Shown: positions 1 to 11,290 of the stretch, in pieces
Layout: every line of letters starts with the position of its first letter
Position numbering within the stretch: position 1 is the first letter of the stretch
DNA from: Haematobia irritans
Lineage: Eukaryota > Arthropoda > Insecta > Diptera > Muscidae
DNA: 64,000 nt
Direction of reading: 5' to 3'
Assembly: GCF_050003625.1 (NCBI RefSeq)
Contig: NC_134398.1
Coordinates: forward strand, 198,035,700-198,099,699
Made by a program: the position numbers and the translations under genes
The notes under the pieces: generated by a model
The model's database searches: none
What the model was told of the DNA's origin: nothing
What the model saw: only the letters and a program-made list of their open reading frames with translations

Positions 1-32
1 GCGTTTTATGTTGGTGAGCAGGAATATTTTCG

Positions 33-220
33 TGAGTGTAATTCGTTACTCACGCACACTCACGAAGATATTATTTTCGTGACTCACGCTCACGCACTAC
101 ATTTTGGTTTCTTAATCACGCTCACGCACACTCACGCTGTTGTCATGAGCGTGACTCACGACTCACGCACGAATCACGAAAATTTTCGTGAGTCACGACA
201 ATTTCGTGTCACGTGTACAC
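33..220. repeat. Degenerate CACGA/TCACGC-rich simple repeat
   Basis: A stretch dominated by short words such as CGTGAGT, TCACGCACAC and ACTCACGA on both strands, so that CGTGAGTCACG palindromes recur. It reads in several frames without stops (runs of Thr-His), but this follows from the base pattern and is not evidence of a gene. It is a degenerate minisatellite of unknown origin. Confidence 0.75.
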
Positions 221-390
221 CAGTAATTTTAAGTGAACCTAGCGGTGTCTGCCCGTCCGTCTGCTTAAATTACGTTTTCGGATCACGCATTTTGTCCATT
301 TAATTAAAAAATCCATAGATTTCATTCTGCAGCCCCCCGGAAAAGTGAATTTTACCCGATCAAAAAAAAAAAAAAATTAAATAAAATAAA

Positions 391-1070
391 CAAGTATATA
401 CAGCCGTAAGTTTGGCGAGACCGAATCTTATGTACCCTCCACCATGGATTACGTAGAAACTTCTACTAAAGACGGTCATCCACAATTAAATTACTTGGGT
501 TGCGGTCGATGGCAAGGTATTTTAAAATTTCTTAACATCATCTTCTAAATTGTAAGTTAGTCCTGGATATATAGTAGACAAAAGAAAGAATGATTAAAAC
601 GTATATATTCAGTTCTTGACGGGTGTATATGGGGAAGAAATAATTACGAACCGATATGAACTTTAGTGCGGTAATTATAGAGCCAGAATTGAAATATGGG
701 GGTCGCTTTATATGGAGGCTATATACAATTATGAACACGAATCTACCAAAAATGGCAGATATTTTTACTGTGTTGTAGATTGGTAGAATTCTTTATGTTA
801 TTGAAGATTTTGCAAAATAATCCTCTCCATCTATGAAATGCTTTCCAAATTTGACAAATTTTTCTTGTGCCAAGTTTCAAGTCGATAGCTTGTTTCGTTC
901 GTAAGTTAAAGTGATTTCAACAGACGGACGGACATGCTTAGATCGACTCAGAATTTCACCACGACCAAAAATATATATACTTTATGGGGTCTTAGAGTAA
1001 TATTTCGATGTGTTACAAACGGAATGACAAAGTTAATATACTCCCCATTCTATGGTGGAGGGTATAAAAA
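391..1070 (+). mobile_element. Family A element, internally deleted copy
   Basis: It opens with the A leader: CAAGTATATA, a GGC-rich palindrome, then TGTACCCTCCACCATGG. It closes with the A 3' block: ACGGACGGACATG, the AATTTCACCACGACC core, GATGTGTTACAAACGG and GGTGGAGGGTATAAA. Only a trace of the 153-bp internal monomer remains, near 700-750. It is non-coding and non-autonomous. The short open frames inside are by-products of the repeat. Confidence 0.85.
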
Positions 1071-1180
1071 CAGCTTTCGTAAAGTGGAGTGTTTGCGACA
1101 CACGGAGACGAGATAGACACATGGTGTTATTGACAATAATGCTCAGATCCGGCCTCTGAGTGAATTTAGTAATGTCCGTC

Positions 1181-1337
1181 CGCCGTTCGGACTCGGCTAT
1201 AAAAAGGAGGTCCCTTTTCATTGAGCTTAATATGGAATCGGGCAGCACTCAGTGATAAGAGAGAAGTTCACTAATGTGGTATCACAATGGACTGAATAGT
1301 CTAAGTGAGCCTGATACATCGGGCTGCCACCTAACCT
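1181..1337 (+). mobile_element. 5'-truncated SINE, 3' half only
   Basis: This is the 3' body of the tRNA-derived SINE seen complete at 24004-24347. It starts at CGCCGTTCGGACTCGGC and ends in CACCTAACCT. The tRNA-like head is missing. It is flanked by a 10-bp direct repeat, AATGTCCGTC, at 1171-1180 and 1338-1347. The host family B sequence continues on the far side. Truncation at the 5' end with a target-site duplication is the normal mark of target-primed reverse transcription. Confidence 0.9.
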
Positions 1338-1600
1338 AATGTCCGTCGGCTCGTTCATCTGTGAACACATATATGGTCTATGTATAGATTGCAGTTTTAG
1401 TCTAATCGACTAAAAATTTGGCACAAGTATGTATTTTTGATCAGAATGACATCCAATTGATTTTGGAAGAAATTGGTTCCGATTGGGATAAGGTTCATAT
1501 ATGGCCCTAAAATCCAGTGACATTTTGATTTGATTTTGCACAAAGAATACTATTGACAATATTCTTTACAATTCGGTTGATATTTAAATATAGGTATGTA

Positions 1601-2883
1601 ACAGGTTGGCTGATAAGCCCCCGGTCTAACATAGAAAAACACATTTTTTTTTTTTGTCAAAAATCGTTTTTCTTATTCAACATAGTTCCCTTCGAGAGCA
1701 ATACAACGATTATAACGACCTTCCAATTTTTGGATACCATTTTGGTAGTACTCCTTCGGCTTTGCCTCAAAATAGGCCTCAGTTTCGGTGATCACCTCTT
1801 CATTGCAGCCAAATTTTTTCCCTGCGAGCATCCTTTTGAGGTCTGAGAACAAGAAAAAGTCGCTGGGGGCCAGATCTGGAGAATACGGTGGGTGGGGAAG
1901 CAATTCGAAGTCCAATTCATTAGTTTTTGCCATCGTTCTCAATGACTTGTGGCACGGTGCGTTGTCTTGGTGGAACAACACTTTTTTCTTCTTCATATGG
2001 GGCCGTTTTGCCGCGATTTTGACCTTCAAACACTCCAACAATGCCATATAATAGTCACTGTTGATGGTTTTTCCCTTCTCAAGATAATCGATAAAAATTA
2101 TTCCATGTTCATCCCAAAAAACAGAGGCCATTTCTTTGCTGGCGCACTATTGAGTCTTTCCAGGCGTCGGAGAGGGTTCACCGGTCGCTGTCCTCTCAGC
2201 CGACTGTCGATTGGACTCAGGAGTGTAGTGATGGAGCCATGTTTCATCCATTGTCACATATCGACGGAAAGACTCGGGTGTATTACGAGTTGCAAACACC
2301 GCTCAGAATCATCAACACGTTGTTGTTTTTGGTCAAATGTGAGCTCGCGGAGCACCCATTTTACACGGAGCTTCCGCATATCCAAATATTGATGAATGAT
2401 ATGGCCAACACGTTCCTTTAATATCTTTAAGGCCTGTGCTATCTCGATCAACTTCATTTTACGGTCATTCAAAATCATTTTGTGGATTTTTTTGATGTTT
2501 TCGTCGGTAACCACCTCTTTCGGGCGTCCACTGCGTTCACCGTCCTCCGTGTTCATTTCACCACGCTTGAATTTTGCATACCAATCAATTATTGTTGATT
2601 TCCCTGGGGCAGAGTCCGGAAACTCATTATCAAGCCAAGTTTTTGCTTCCACCGTATTTTTTCCCTTCAGAAAACAATATTTTATCAAAACACGAAATTC
2701 CTTTTTTTCCATTTTTTTCACAATAAAAAATGTTGCTTCACAAAAGACGCTCTATCTCACAAACTAATTGACTTACAAATGTCAAACGAATCATTTGAAG
2801 GTTGATACTATATAAAAATAATATGCATTTAATACTAGCGACGCCATCTATGTGTCAGACCGGGGACTTATCAGCCAACCTGT
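1601..2883 (-). mobile_element. mariner element, irritans subfamily (Himar1-like), full length
   Basis: The terminal inverted repeats both begin ACAGGTTGGCTGATAAG. The first 27 bp of the two ends differ at one position. TA dinucleotides flank the element at 1599-1600 and 2884-2885, the mariner target-site duplication. At 1283 bp it is close to the roughly 1.29 kb of Himar1. The transposase lies on the minus strand and is broken (separate entry). It sits inside a family B repeat, so it is younger than that repeat. Confidence 0.97.
1673..2712 (-). pseudogene. Himar1-like mariner transposase, frameshifted and stopped
   Basis: The reading begins at the ATG at 2712 (MEKKEFRV), which matches the Himar1 start. 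The N-terminal helix-turn-helix half, with GRPKEVVTDENIKK, runs to about 2290. There a 7-bp deletion relative to the copy at 4633-5692 shifts the frame. The segment with MDETWLHHY (first catalytic Asp) is then in another frame and meets a TAG at 2147-2149. The original frame is open again from 2131 to 1673 and holds HQDNAPCH and YSPDLAPSDFF, whose aspartates are 34 residues apart (the DD34D signature). No functional protein can be made. The assignment rests on recognising the family from memory. Confidence 0.95.
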
Positions 2884-2930
2884 TATATAGGAGTATAAAT
2901 ATTTATACATAGCTCACCACAACCCTGCCC

Positions 2931-4511
2931 AACTTGCAGAATTTCCAAAAATTTGTAACAATTATTTACAAAATTAAGTATATTTAGTTTTATGTTGTAA
3001 CTTGTTTACAGTTTGTGTTTCATTGCTCATTATTTGTAATAAATTAAAAATTTTGTTGTATTAAACCAATTGCATCTCTTGATGCTTGCAATAATCCCAT
3101 AATTTTTAGATTACATAAAAACCAATGTTAGTTTCTTTAAATAATTCATTGTAAGATATATTAATTTACACATGTGCTTTGAACTTCATATGGTTGGTCA
3201 CTTAAACAATAAAGGTAAAAAAAAAAAAAAAAATTAATAATAGGTTTAGAATAATTTATAATTATGAGTGCCATCATTATAAGTTTTGCAGATTATTACT
3301 AAATTTTCCGGGTTAACAACAATACCTCCAATATGTTTGTGGATTTTGAGTTTAAGGACAAGAGATAATCGGAAACATGGGATTTGTGTCTTAAAAAACA
3401 AATTTAAAATAAAATATATGGATTCTCTAAGTATTTTTTATATTTACAACGTTTCAACGTTTAACAATTGTATATTACGATAATAAATTTGGACTGTAGA
3501 AAGCAATTGCAACTCGGACCATTGCTGCTTTTGATAATGTCCTTGGGTGCGTATGAAAAATATTTTTCTTTCTGTCACATAACTCATACGCATAGGGGTC
3601 CATGCTTCATACAATTGAATTGTTCATATGTAGAGGCAAAAATTTTCCATTCCATTCAGTTCACTTAATCAAATCCTTTATGTCTTCAATTTCTTTTAAG
3701 GTCTCTAGAGTTCGAGTAATCTAATTTAATTGGAAGACTTAATTTTTCTTTACTTCGTCAGTAGTTTTGATGAAATGAAGTTTTTTTTTTTTCATGGAAG
3801 TATGAGAGAAAGCAAGCAGAAAGGCTCAATACTTCATCACTTCACGAGGCAATATTACGAAATTCGAAAAAGCATTTCTACATAGTATGTATGTGGATGT
3901 GTATGTGTGTGATTGTAGGCAACATTCATGTTCTTATATGAGTTAGCAGAGTTTCTTTCGCTTAATTTCAATCACTACCTAACAAAATTATCTCATTAGA
4001 ACAGAAGAGTAACATAGATTGGAATATTCTGTTTCTGGTGTAACTTTCTTATGTAGTTTGCTGCAGCACTTTTTTATCCTCACTTGTTTTTCGTTTATTT
4101 GTTTTCTTTTTCTTTTTGTATTGCCAACTTTGGCATCTTTTGCACTTAGTTTCGTTGTGAATTATTTGGTTGTAGTCCATCTATTTTTTGTATGTGTGTG
4201 TGTATGTGTCTTCTTATCTTATCTGGGCTGTGCTTGTCAAATGTACGAGTTTTTTTTTTTTTTCAATACAGACAAACGTACATGTTTTCTTGCAGAACTA
4301 ATCGTGTAATGTAGTAGCACACACATGCACACTAACACACGTTATTATTTACACCCACATCAATTATTATTGAATTGAGTCGTGTAATTTGAGGTACATT
4401 ATTTGTTGTTGCCATTTCATTTGAGCCAACTAGAGAGTTGAGGGCAAATGTCCGAGGGTCATGTGGAAATTTGAGTTTTGAAAAACTGGTTTGAGTTTTG
4501 AAAAATTGGTT
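2931..4511. other. AT-rich stretch without recognisable genes
   Basis: No family element, transposase or conserved protein is visible. A short (GT)n tract lies at about 4190-4208, with poly-T and poly-A runs elsewhere. Open frames here are short and compositionally biased. The stretch is probably intergenic or intronic. Confidence 0.6.
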
Positions 4512-4632
4512 TTCCATTCGGTCTATATGGGAATTTTATGAAAATGTGGATCGATACGCCATATAATCGGCTTACTTATGTGTTGACCCAAAATATCTGT
4601 AGATTTTGAATTTCAGGCAAATTGGATAAATA

Positions 4633-5692
4633 ACAGGTTGGCTGATAAGTCCTCGGTCTGACACATAGATGGCATCGCTAGTATTAAATGCATATTATTT
4701 TTATATAGTACCAACCTTCAAATGATTCGTGTCAAAATTTGACGTCTGTAAGTCAATTAGTTTATGAGATGGAGCGTCTTTTGTGAAGCATCTTTTGTTA
4801 TTGTGAAAAAATGGAAAAAAAGGAACTTCGTGTTTTGATAAAATACTGTTTTCTGAAGGGAAAAATACGGTGGACGCCCGAAAGAGGTGGTTACCGACGA
4901 AAACATCAACAAAATCCACAAATTGATTTTGAATGACCTTAAAATGAAGTCGATCGAGATAGGAGAGGCCTTAAAGATATCAAAGGAATGTGTTGGTCAT
5001 ATCATACATCAATATTGAGATATGCGGAAGCTCTGTGAAGAATGGGTGCCGCGCGAGCTCACATTTGACCAAAAACAGCAACGTGTTGATGATTCTGAGC
5101 GGTGTTTGCAGCTGTTAACTCGTAATACACCCGAGTTTTTCCGTCGATATGTGACAATGGATGAAACATCGCTCCATCACTACACTCCTGAGTCCAATTG
5201 ACAGTCGGCTGAGTGGACAGCGACCGGTGAACCGTCTCCGAAGCGTGTAAAGACTCAAAAGTCCGCTAGCAAAGTAATGGCCTCTGTTTTTTGGGATGCG
5301 CATGGAATAATTTTTATCGATTATCTTGAGAAGGGAAAAACCATTAACAGTCATTGAGAACGATAGCAAAAATTCATGAATTGGGCTTCGAATTGCTTCC
5401 CCACCAACCGTATTCTCCATATCTGGCCCCCAGCGAATTTTTCTTGCTCTCAGACCTCAAAAGGATGCTCGCAGGGAAAAAATTTGGCTGCAATGAAGAG
5501 GTGATCGCCGAAACTGAGGCCTAATTTGAGGCAAAACCGAAGCAGTACTACCAAAATGGTATCAAAAAAAATGGAAGGTCGTTATAATCGTTTACCGCTT
5601 TTGAAGGAAACTATGTTGAATAATAAAAACGAATTTTGACAAAAAAAAATGTGTTTTTCTTTGTTAGACCGGGGACTTATCAGCCAACCTGT
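4633..5692 (+). mobile_element. Internally deleted Himar1-like mariner
   Basis: Both ends carry the ACAGGTTGGCTGATAAG inverted repeat, and TA flanks both sides (4631-4632 and 5693-5694). The length is 1060 bp instead of about 1.28 kb because two internal blocks are absent (see the pseudogene entry). It is inserted in a family C monomer. With intact ends and no working transposase, it could at most have been moved in trans. Confidence 0.97.
4811..5623 (+). pseudogene. Himar1-like transposase with two internal deletions
   Basis: It starts with ATG at 4811 (MEKKELRVLIKYCF) and ends at the family stop TAA at 5621-5623. About 145 bp are missing near 4876, where sequence jumps from ACGGTGGA to CGCCCGAAAG. 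Both edges of the lost block carry GTGGA in the full-length family. A second block is missing near 5351, where ACCATTAACAGT joins CATTGAGAACG. This removes the HQDNAPCH motif and so the second catalytic Asp. There is also a TGA within IHQY*DMRK near 5020. The protein is clearly dead. Confidence 0.95.
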
Positions 5693-6110
5693 TACCAAAA
5701 CATGGACCGATACACACCATATTTGGCGTACTTATGTGTGGATCTAGAGTAACTCCAGATTTTGAATTTCAGGCAAATCGACTGGAAATTGTGGTGTGTA
5801 GAAGCCCAAGTAGACAAATCGGGAGATCGGGCTATATAAAAGCCATACCAAACCATCGACCGATACCCATTATATTCGGCACACTTATTTATATGTAAAC
5901 AAAATAGCTCTAGATTTTGATATTCTGGCAAATCCAATACGATTTGGAATGAATAGACGGTCAAGACCCAAAATCGGTGGGTCGGTTTATATGGGGGCTA
6001 TATCAAAATCTGGACCGATATAGCCCACCTTGAGCTTGACCTGCCTACAAACAAAAGTCGAGTTTATGAAAAATTTCAGAACAATAGATTTATTATTGAA
6101 GAAAGTAGCG

Positions 6111-6504
6111 TGACGGTCATGCCTTGTCAGTGGTATCAGATTAGGGGATTTTTCCCTAAAACTGCGAATTATTTCTCATGATAGGGGATATTTTTGGGTA
6201 TCTTGGGATAAAACCGTTGTTTGGGGATTTTTCTGGGGATATTTTCACCATCAATAAGATAGTATTAAATTTGTTAAAAATATGGAAAATGTCCCACATC
6301 CATTATTACTTGTGGTTATATATCTGCCGCGTTATATTTTACATAGTCATTTTTAAGTACCACTGTTATTGTTCTCTAGTAAAAAAAATGAATTCTATAT
6401 GACACTGAAGCCAATTTGATTTTATTTTAGTTCATGGAATAATTATGTTTTGAGAAAATTTTCTTGACTTTATTTTTTATGTAGGTTAGTTAAAAGAACT
6501 CAAA
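6111..6504. other. AT-rich spacer, nothing recognised
   Basis: The stretch contains repeated GGGGAT(A)TTTT words around 6150-6245 (GGGGATTTTTC, GGGGATATTTT, GGGGATATTTTC), a short degenerate repeat. No gene is seen. Confidence 0.5.
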
Positions 6505-7144
6505 CAAGTATATAGGCCGTAAGTTCGGCCAGGACGAATGTTATGTACCCTCCACCATGGATTGCGTAGGAACTTCTACTAAAGACTGTCATCCACAATC
6601 GAATTACTTGGGTTGCGGTAACACTTGCCGATGGCAAGGTATCTTAAAACTTCTTAACACCGTCTTCTCAATTGTAAGTTAGTCCATTCGGGTTATATAT
6701 TAAACAAAAAAAGGCCGATTAAATACGTAAATAATTCAGTTTTACAATATTTTCTATAGAAATCTTGACAAAATTTTGTATAGTGATAACATTTTTACAA
6801 AATTTTGTATAGTAATAAAATTTTGAGAAAATGTTGTATAGTAATAAAATTTTGACAAAATTTTCTATAGAAATAAAATTTTGGTAGATTATATAGTTAT
6901 ATAGTTATAGTTATATATAGTTATTAACTATAGACCGATATGGACCAATTTTGGTATGGTTGTTAGCGGCCATACACTAGCGCAATGTACCAAATTTCAC
7001 CATGTACCAAATTTCAACCGGGTCGGATGAATTTTGCTCCTCCAATAGCTCCGGAGGTCAAATCTGGGGATCGGTTTAAATGGGGGTTATATATAACTAA
7101 GACCGGTTTGGACCAATTTTTGCATGGTTTTAGATACCTTATAA

Positions 7145-8048
7145 AGGGTGGTTAAAATTTCAAGGGCCGATGTTGATTTTGAATAAAACACAAACTATTT
7201 AGGAAATTATTTTAATTTATTATTTTATTATGATATATTGGTATTACTCAATTAGGTATGGAACAAAATATCGGCCAAATGGGCGCCACGACCTCGGTGG
7301 CACTCCTTCATCCGATGGTCCAAATTTTTTATGACGCTGAGGCATAATGGAGGTTCTATGCCGTTAATGTGCCGAATTATCTCATCCTTTAGTCTTGAAT
7401 TGTTGCTGGCTTATCGACGTACACCTTTTCTTTCAAATAACTCCAAAGAAAAAAGTCCAACGGTGTCAAATCACATGTTCTTGGCGGCCAATTGACATCG
7501 CCATTACGTGAGATAACACGGCCATTGAATTTGTTGCGCAAAAGAGCCATTGTTTCGTTAGCTGTGTGGTAAGTGGCACCGTTCTGCTGAAACCACATAT
7601 CGTCCACATCCATATCTTCCAATTCGGGCCATAAAAAGTTCGTTATCATCTCACGATAGCGAACACCATTCACAGTAACTGCCTGACCGACCTCATTTTG
7701 GAAAAAAATGCGGCCCGATGATGCCGCCAGCCCATAAACCGCACCAAACAGCCACTCTTTGTGGGTGCATTGGTTTTCGACAATCACTCTTGGATTCTCA
7801 TTCGCCAAAATGCGGCAATTCTGTTTATTGGCGAATCCACTGAGGTGAAAATATGCCTCATCACTGAAGATGACTTTCTTCGAAAATTGATCATCCATTA
7901 TTGCCATTTCTTGGAACCATTCTGCCCATTAACGACGTCCATGGTTCAAATTGAGTAAGTCTGAAATAGAGAAATGTCAAATAAAATTCGGAAAAAACTT
8001 GGCGTTTAGGTGTGGTTCACATTCAACATCGGCCCTTACAATTTATAA
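7145..8048 (-). mobile_element. DD41D (rosa-like) mariner-family element, internally deleted
   Basis: An inverted pair, AAGGGCCGATGTTGA near 7160 and its complement TCAACATCGGCCCTT near 8020, marks the ends. TA dinucleotides lie just outside, but the exact ends are uncertain by a few bases. The element is only about 0.9 kb and carries just the C-terminal half of its transposase. It lies within a family A copy. I place it in the DD41D group by the spacing of its catalytic residues. Confidence 0.8.
7389..7907 (-). pseudogene. DD41D mariner transposase, C-terminal half
   Basis: 172 residues are open from the ATG at 7907. Upstream in the same frame, WFQE continues the family sequence but a TAA follows, so the N-terminal DNA-binding half is lost. 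The first catalytic Asp is in FSDEAYFH (residue 16). The second position reads QQNGAT (codon 7581-7583), with Asn where the family has Asp. The third is in CDLTPLDFF (residue 151). Exactly 41 residues separate the second and third positions. The mutated second position and the missing N-terminus make it inactive. Confidence 0.9.
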
Positions 8049-8795
8049 CTAATAGTCTATAGTTATTAACTATAGACCGATATGTACCAATTTTGGCATG
8101 GTTGTTAGCGGCCATATACTAGCGCATTGTACCAAACTTCACCACGTACCAAATTTCAGCCGAATCGGATGAAATTTGCTTCTCTTAGAGGCTCCGCAAG
8201 CCAAATCTGGGGATCGGTTTATATGGGGCCTATATATAGTTATGGACTGCTGTGGACCAATTTTTGCATGTTTGTTAAAGACCATATACTAGCACCATGT
8301 ACCAAATTTCAGCCAGATCGGATGAAATTTGCTTCTCTTAGAGACTCGGCAAGCCAAATCTGGGGATCGGTTTATATGGGGGCTATATATAATTATGAAC
8401 CGATTTGGACCAATTTTTGCATGATTGTGAGTGACCATATACTTACACTGTGTACCAAATTTCAACCGGATTGGATGAATTTTGATCCTCCAAGAGGCTA
8501 AGCAAGCCAAATCTGAGCGTCGGTTTATATGGGGGCTATACATAAGAGTGGTCCGATATGGCCCATTTTCAATACCATCCGACCTACATCAATAGCAACT
8601 ACTTGTGCCAAGTTTCAAGTCGATAGATTGTTTCGTTCGGCAGTTAGCGTGATTTCAACAGACGGATGAGCGGACATGCTTAGATCGACTCAGAATTTCA
8701 CCACGACCCAGAATATGTATACTTTATGGGGTTTTAGCGCAATATTTCGATGTGTTACAAGCGGAATGACAAAGGTAATATACCCCCCATCCAGG

Positions 8796-10172
8796 AGGAA
8801 CAAATGAAGTAAAAGGATTTGCTATCATCGTGTCTCCCACAAAAAATTCAGAAGTTTCCTGAATTTTCTAGTCCTCCCCATGTACAGAAGACAACGGAAA
8901 AACCAGATAAAGTGAAGATGGATAATCTAAGAGCACACGCCTGCATCATTAGCACTTTTAGCTGACACAAACAATTTAAGCAACTGAGTTTCAATGTCCC
9001 TTCATATGTGTGGGTGAGTTAGTGAGTATGAATGTAATTGAGTAAGTGTGCCTACGAGTATGTGCTGCCATCGTTGTTTCCCAATTGAAGTGTAAAAATG
9101 AACACACACACACTCACAAACTAACTCACGATGACGAGAAGGGAAGAAAAAAGTAATGTATGCTCAAAGTGAGATTTGTTTTATCTCCTCTGGTCGATGT
9201 CGTCTCCGTCATCATCATTGGCATCGTTGTATTTGTCTTATTGCTAAGTGCTGTTTTGTTTGAGATTGAGCGGGTGAAGTTTTTCTGTTACACTACAAAA
9301 CTTTTTTGTTTTCCCATTCGTAATGATACCACACTTATTTTCGCAAGAAAATTTTTGCATGAATTGTTAAGAAAAAAACTTTCTAGCATTTTTTGTCTTT
9401 AACTAGCAATGTGACAATGCCAGCATCTCTAACCATCCCATCTGGTGTTGTCAGAATTACAATGTGACGACCTCTATTACCCTACGCAATTTCTCGATAA
9501 AATTGATTCCCCTATTTCTTTTGTTTTTCTTGCAGTTTTTGTTTTTTGCTTACTTTAGTATTTTTTGTTTTTTTTCCAACGCTATTCCCCTATTTCGTTG
9601 ACAGCTTGTCATCATTTGTTATGAATTGTGAATACGTAAAGAAAACTTTTCTTCACCAGGATATTTGCTAATTTTTTTATGTCTTTATGTAGCAATGTAC
9701 CTCTTTCTACTTTCTTGCATACTGGGTTGTAAATTTACATGCGATACACATGAAACAACAAAGACTGATGGTTGGATTTGCTCATTTGTTCGAAATTGTC
9801 AATGACACTTTATTAGATGGAAATTTGGGTAAGGAAAGTCTTATAAATGGGTAATGGAAAGCATTTTTTTTTTTTGAGGGGGCGAATTTAGTGTAATAAG
9901 TTACTCCAAAGGATGATTGTCAATGGCATAATTTAGATAATATATTGCAGCGGAAAATGTTAAGTTATCGTAACTTAAATGGAGCCATTTTGGGAAACTA
10001 AAAGAAAGAGCAGGATAAATAAAATACAGAATTTGGAGAGAGTGATGCATGGATAGGACATACAGAGCAAAGACAGTCTGAGGATGCATCGCACAGGTTA
10101 ATCGATGAATGAAAGACCGTGCAATATTGATATTAATAGTGAATATCCATGTTGTGCAAAAAAAACAACACA
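8796..10172. other. Gene-free stretch
   Basis: Mixed AT-rich sequence with short GT/CA-rich patches (about 9000-9130) and poly-T runs. The short open frames have no recognisable similarity or domain. It is probably intergenic or intronic. Confidence 0.55.
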
Positions 10173-11247
10173 CAAGTTTAAACGGCAGTAAGTTCGGCCA
10201 GGCCGAATCTTATGTACCCTTCACCATGGATTACGTAGAAACTTCTACGAAAAACTGTCATCCACAATCGTATAGTATCTTAAATCGTTTTCAAAATTAT
10301 GAGTTAGTCCATACGTGGAATATATTATTGCTCCTCCAAGAGGCTCCAAAACCAAATCTCGGGATCGGTTTATATGGGGGCTATATATGATTATGGACTG
10401 ATATGGACCACTTTTGGCATGGTTGTTAAATATCATATACTACCACAACGTACCAGATCGGATGAATTTTGCTTCTCCAAAAGGCACCGGAGGTCAAATC
10501 TGGGGTTGGTTTATAAGGGTGCTATATATAATTATGGACTGATATGAACCAATTCCTGCATGGTTGTTGGATACCATATACCTACATCACGTACCAAATT
10601 TCAACCGAATCGGATGAATTTTGCTCTTCCAAGAGGTTCCGGAGGTCAAATCTGGGGATCGGTTTATATGGGGGCTATATATAATTATGGACCGATTTCG
10701 ACCAATTTTTATATGGCCATTAGAGACCATATACTAACATCATCTACCAAATTTCAGCCGGATCGGATGAAATTTGCTTCTCTTAGAGGCTCCGCAATTC
10801 AAATCGGGGGATGGGGGCTATATATAATTATGGACCGATGCGGACGACTTTTTGCATGGTTGTTAGAGACCATATACTAACACCATGTACCAAATTTCAG
10901 CCGGATCGGATGTAATTTGCTTCTCGTAGAGGGTCTGCAAGCCAAATTTCGGGGTCCTTTTATATGGGGGCTATACGTAAAAGTGGACCGATATGGCCCA
11001 TTTTCAATACCATCCGACCTACATCAATAGCAACTACTTGTGCCAAGTTTCAAGTCAATAGCTTGTTTCGTTCGGAAGTTAGCGTGATTTCAACAGACGG
11101 ACGGACGGACATGGTCAGATCGACTCAGAATTTCACCACGACCCAGAATATATAAACTTTATGGGGTCTTAGAGCAATATTTCGATGTGTTACAAACGGA
11201 ATGACAAAGTTAATATACCCCCATCCTATGGTGAAGGGTATAAAAAA
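10173..11247 (+). mobile_element. Family A element, nearly complete
   Basis: The leader CAAGTTTAAACGGCAGTAAG and palindrome come first, then TGTACCCTTCACCATGG. Several 153-bp monomers follow (for example, landmarks at 10517 and 10670). The 3' block has ACGGACGGACGGACATGG, the CACCACGACCCAGAATATA core and ATGGTGAAGGGTATAAA. The longest internal frame, 10560-10880, is the translated monomer array. Confidence 0.9.
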
Positions 11248-11290
11248 TGTTTAAAAATTTTGTATCCCATTATTTTTAGTTTTTCGTTCA

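Larger units (their letters stand above)
1085..2930 (-). mobile_element. Family B fragment hosting a SINE and a mariner
   Basis: The 3' block of family B read in reverse: GAGACGAGATAGACACATGG, then AATGTCCGTC, then GTGAACACAT, and on towards the first monomer. It is interrupted by the SINE at 1181-1337 and by a mariner at 1601-2883. Short B-like sequence resumes at 2884 and fades near 2930. The nesting shows that B was present before both insertions. Confidence 0.75.
4512..6110 (+). mobile_element. Family C copy, split by a mariner
   Basis: C monomers in forward orientation: GGTCTATATGGG, GTGGATCGATAC, TTTCAGGCAAATTGG, then after the mariner CCAAAACATGGACCGATACA, more monomers, and GGGGGCTATATCAAAATCTG. 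It ends near 6110 with GTAGCGTGACGG, the start of the C 3' block. The leader and extreme 3' end are missing. The mariner at 4633-5692 splits a monomer. Confidence 0.8.
6505..8795 (+). mobile_element. Family A element hosting a DD41D mariner
   Basis: The leader (CAAGTATATAGGCCG, palindrome, TGTACCCTCCACCATGG) is followed by several 29-bp minisatellite units at about 6745-6890. A-type monomers come next, then the inserted transposon at about 7145-8048, then more monomers and the 3' block ending near 8790. Monomer landmarks GGGG(G)CTATA lie at 8225, 8378 and 8531, exactly 153 bp apart. That spacing leaves a long open frame from 8127 to 8501, with repeated TKFQPDRMKF and YMGAIYNY. Confidence 0.88.

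Noticed and set aside
391..1070. Family A as a cut-and-paste transposon because TACCCTCCACCAT appears inverted at both ends
   Set aside because: The inverted words are internal to the two ends, not terminal, and no consistent target-site duplication is visible; nested B in C shows none.
1549..2400. Plus-strand frames across the mariner (1553-1846, 1949-2392)
   Set aside because: They are antisense shadows of the minus-strand transposase.
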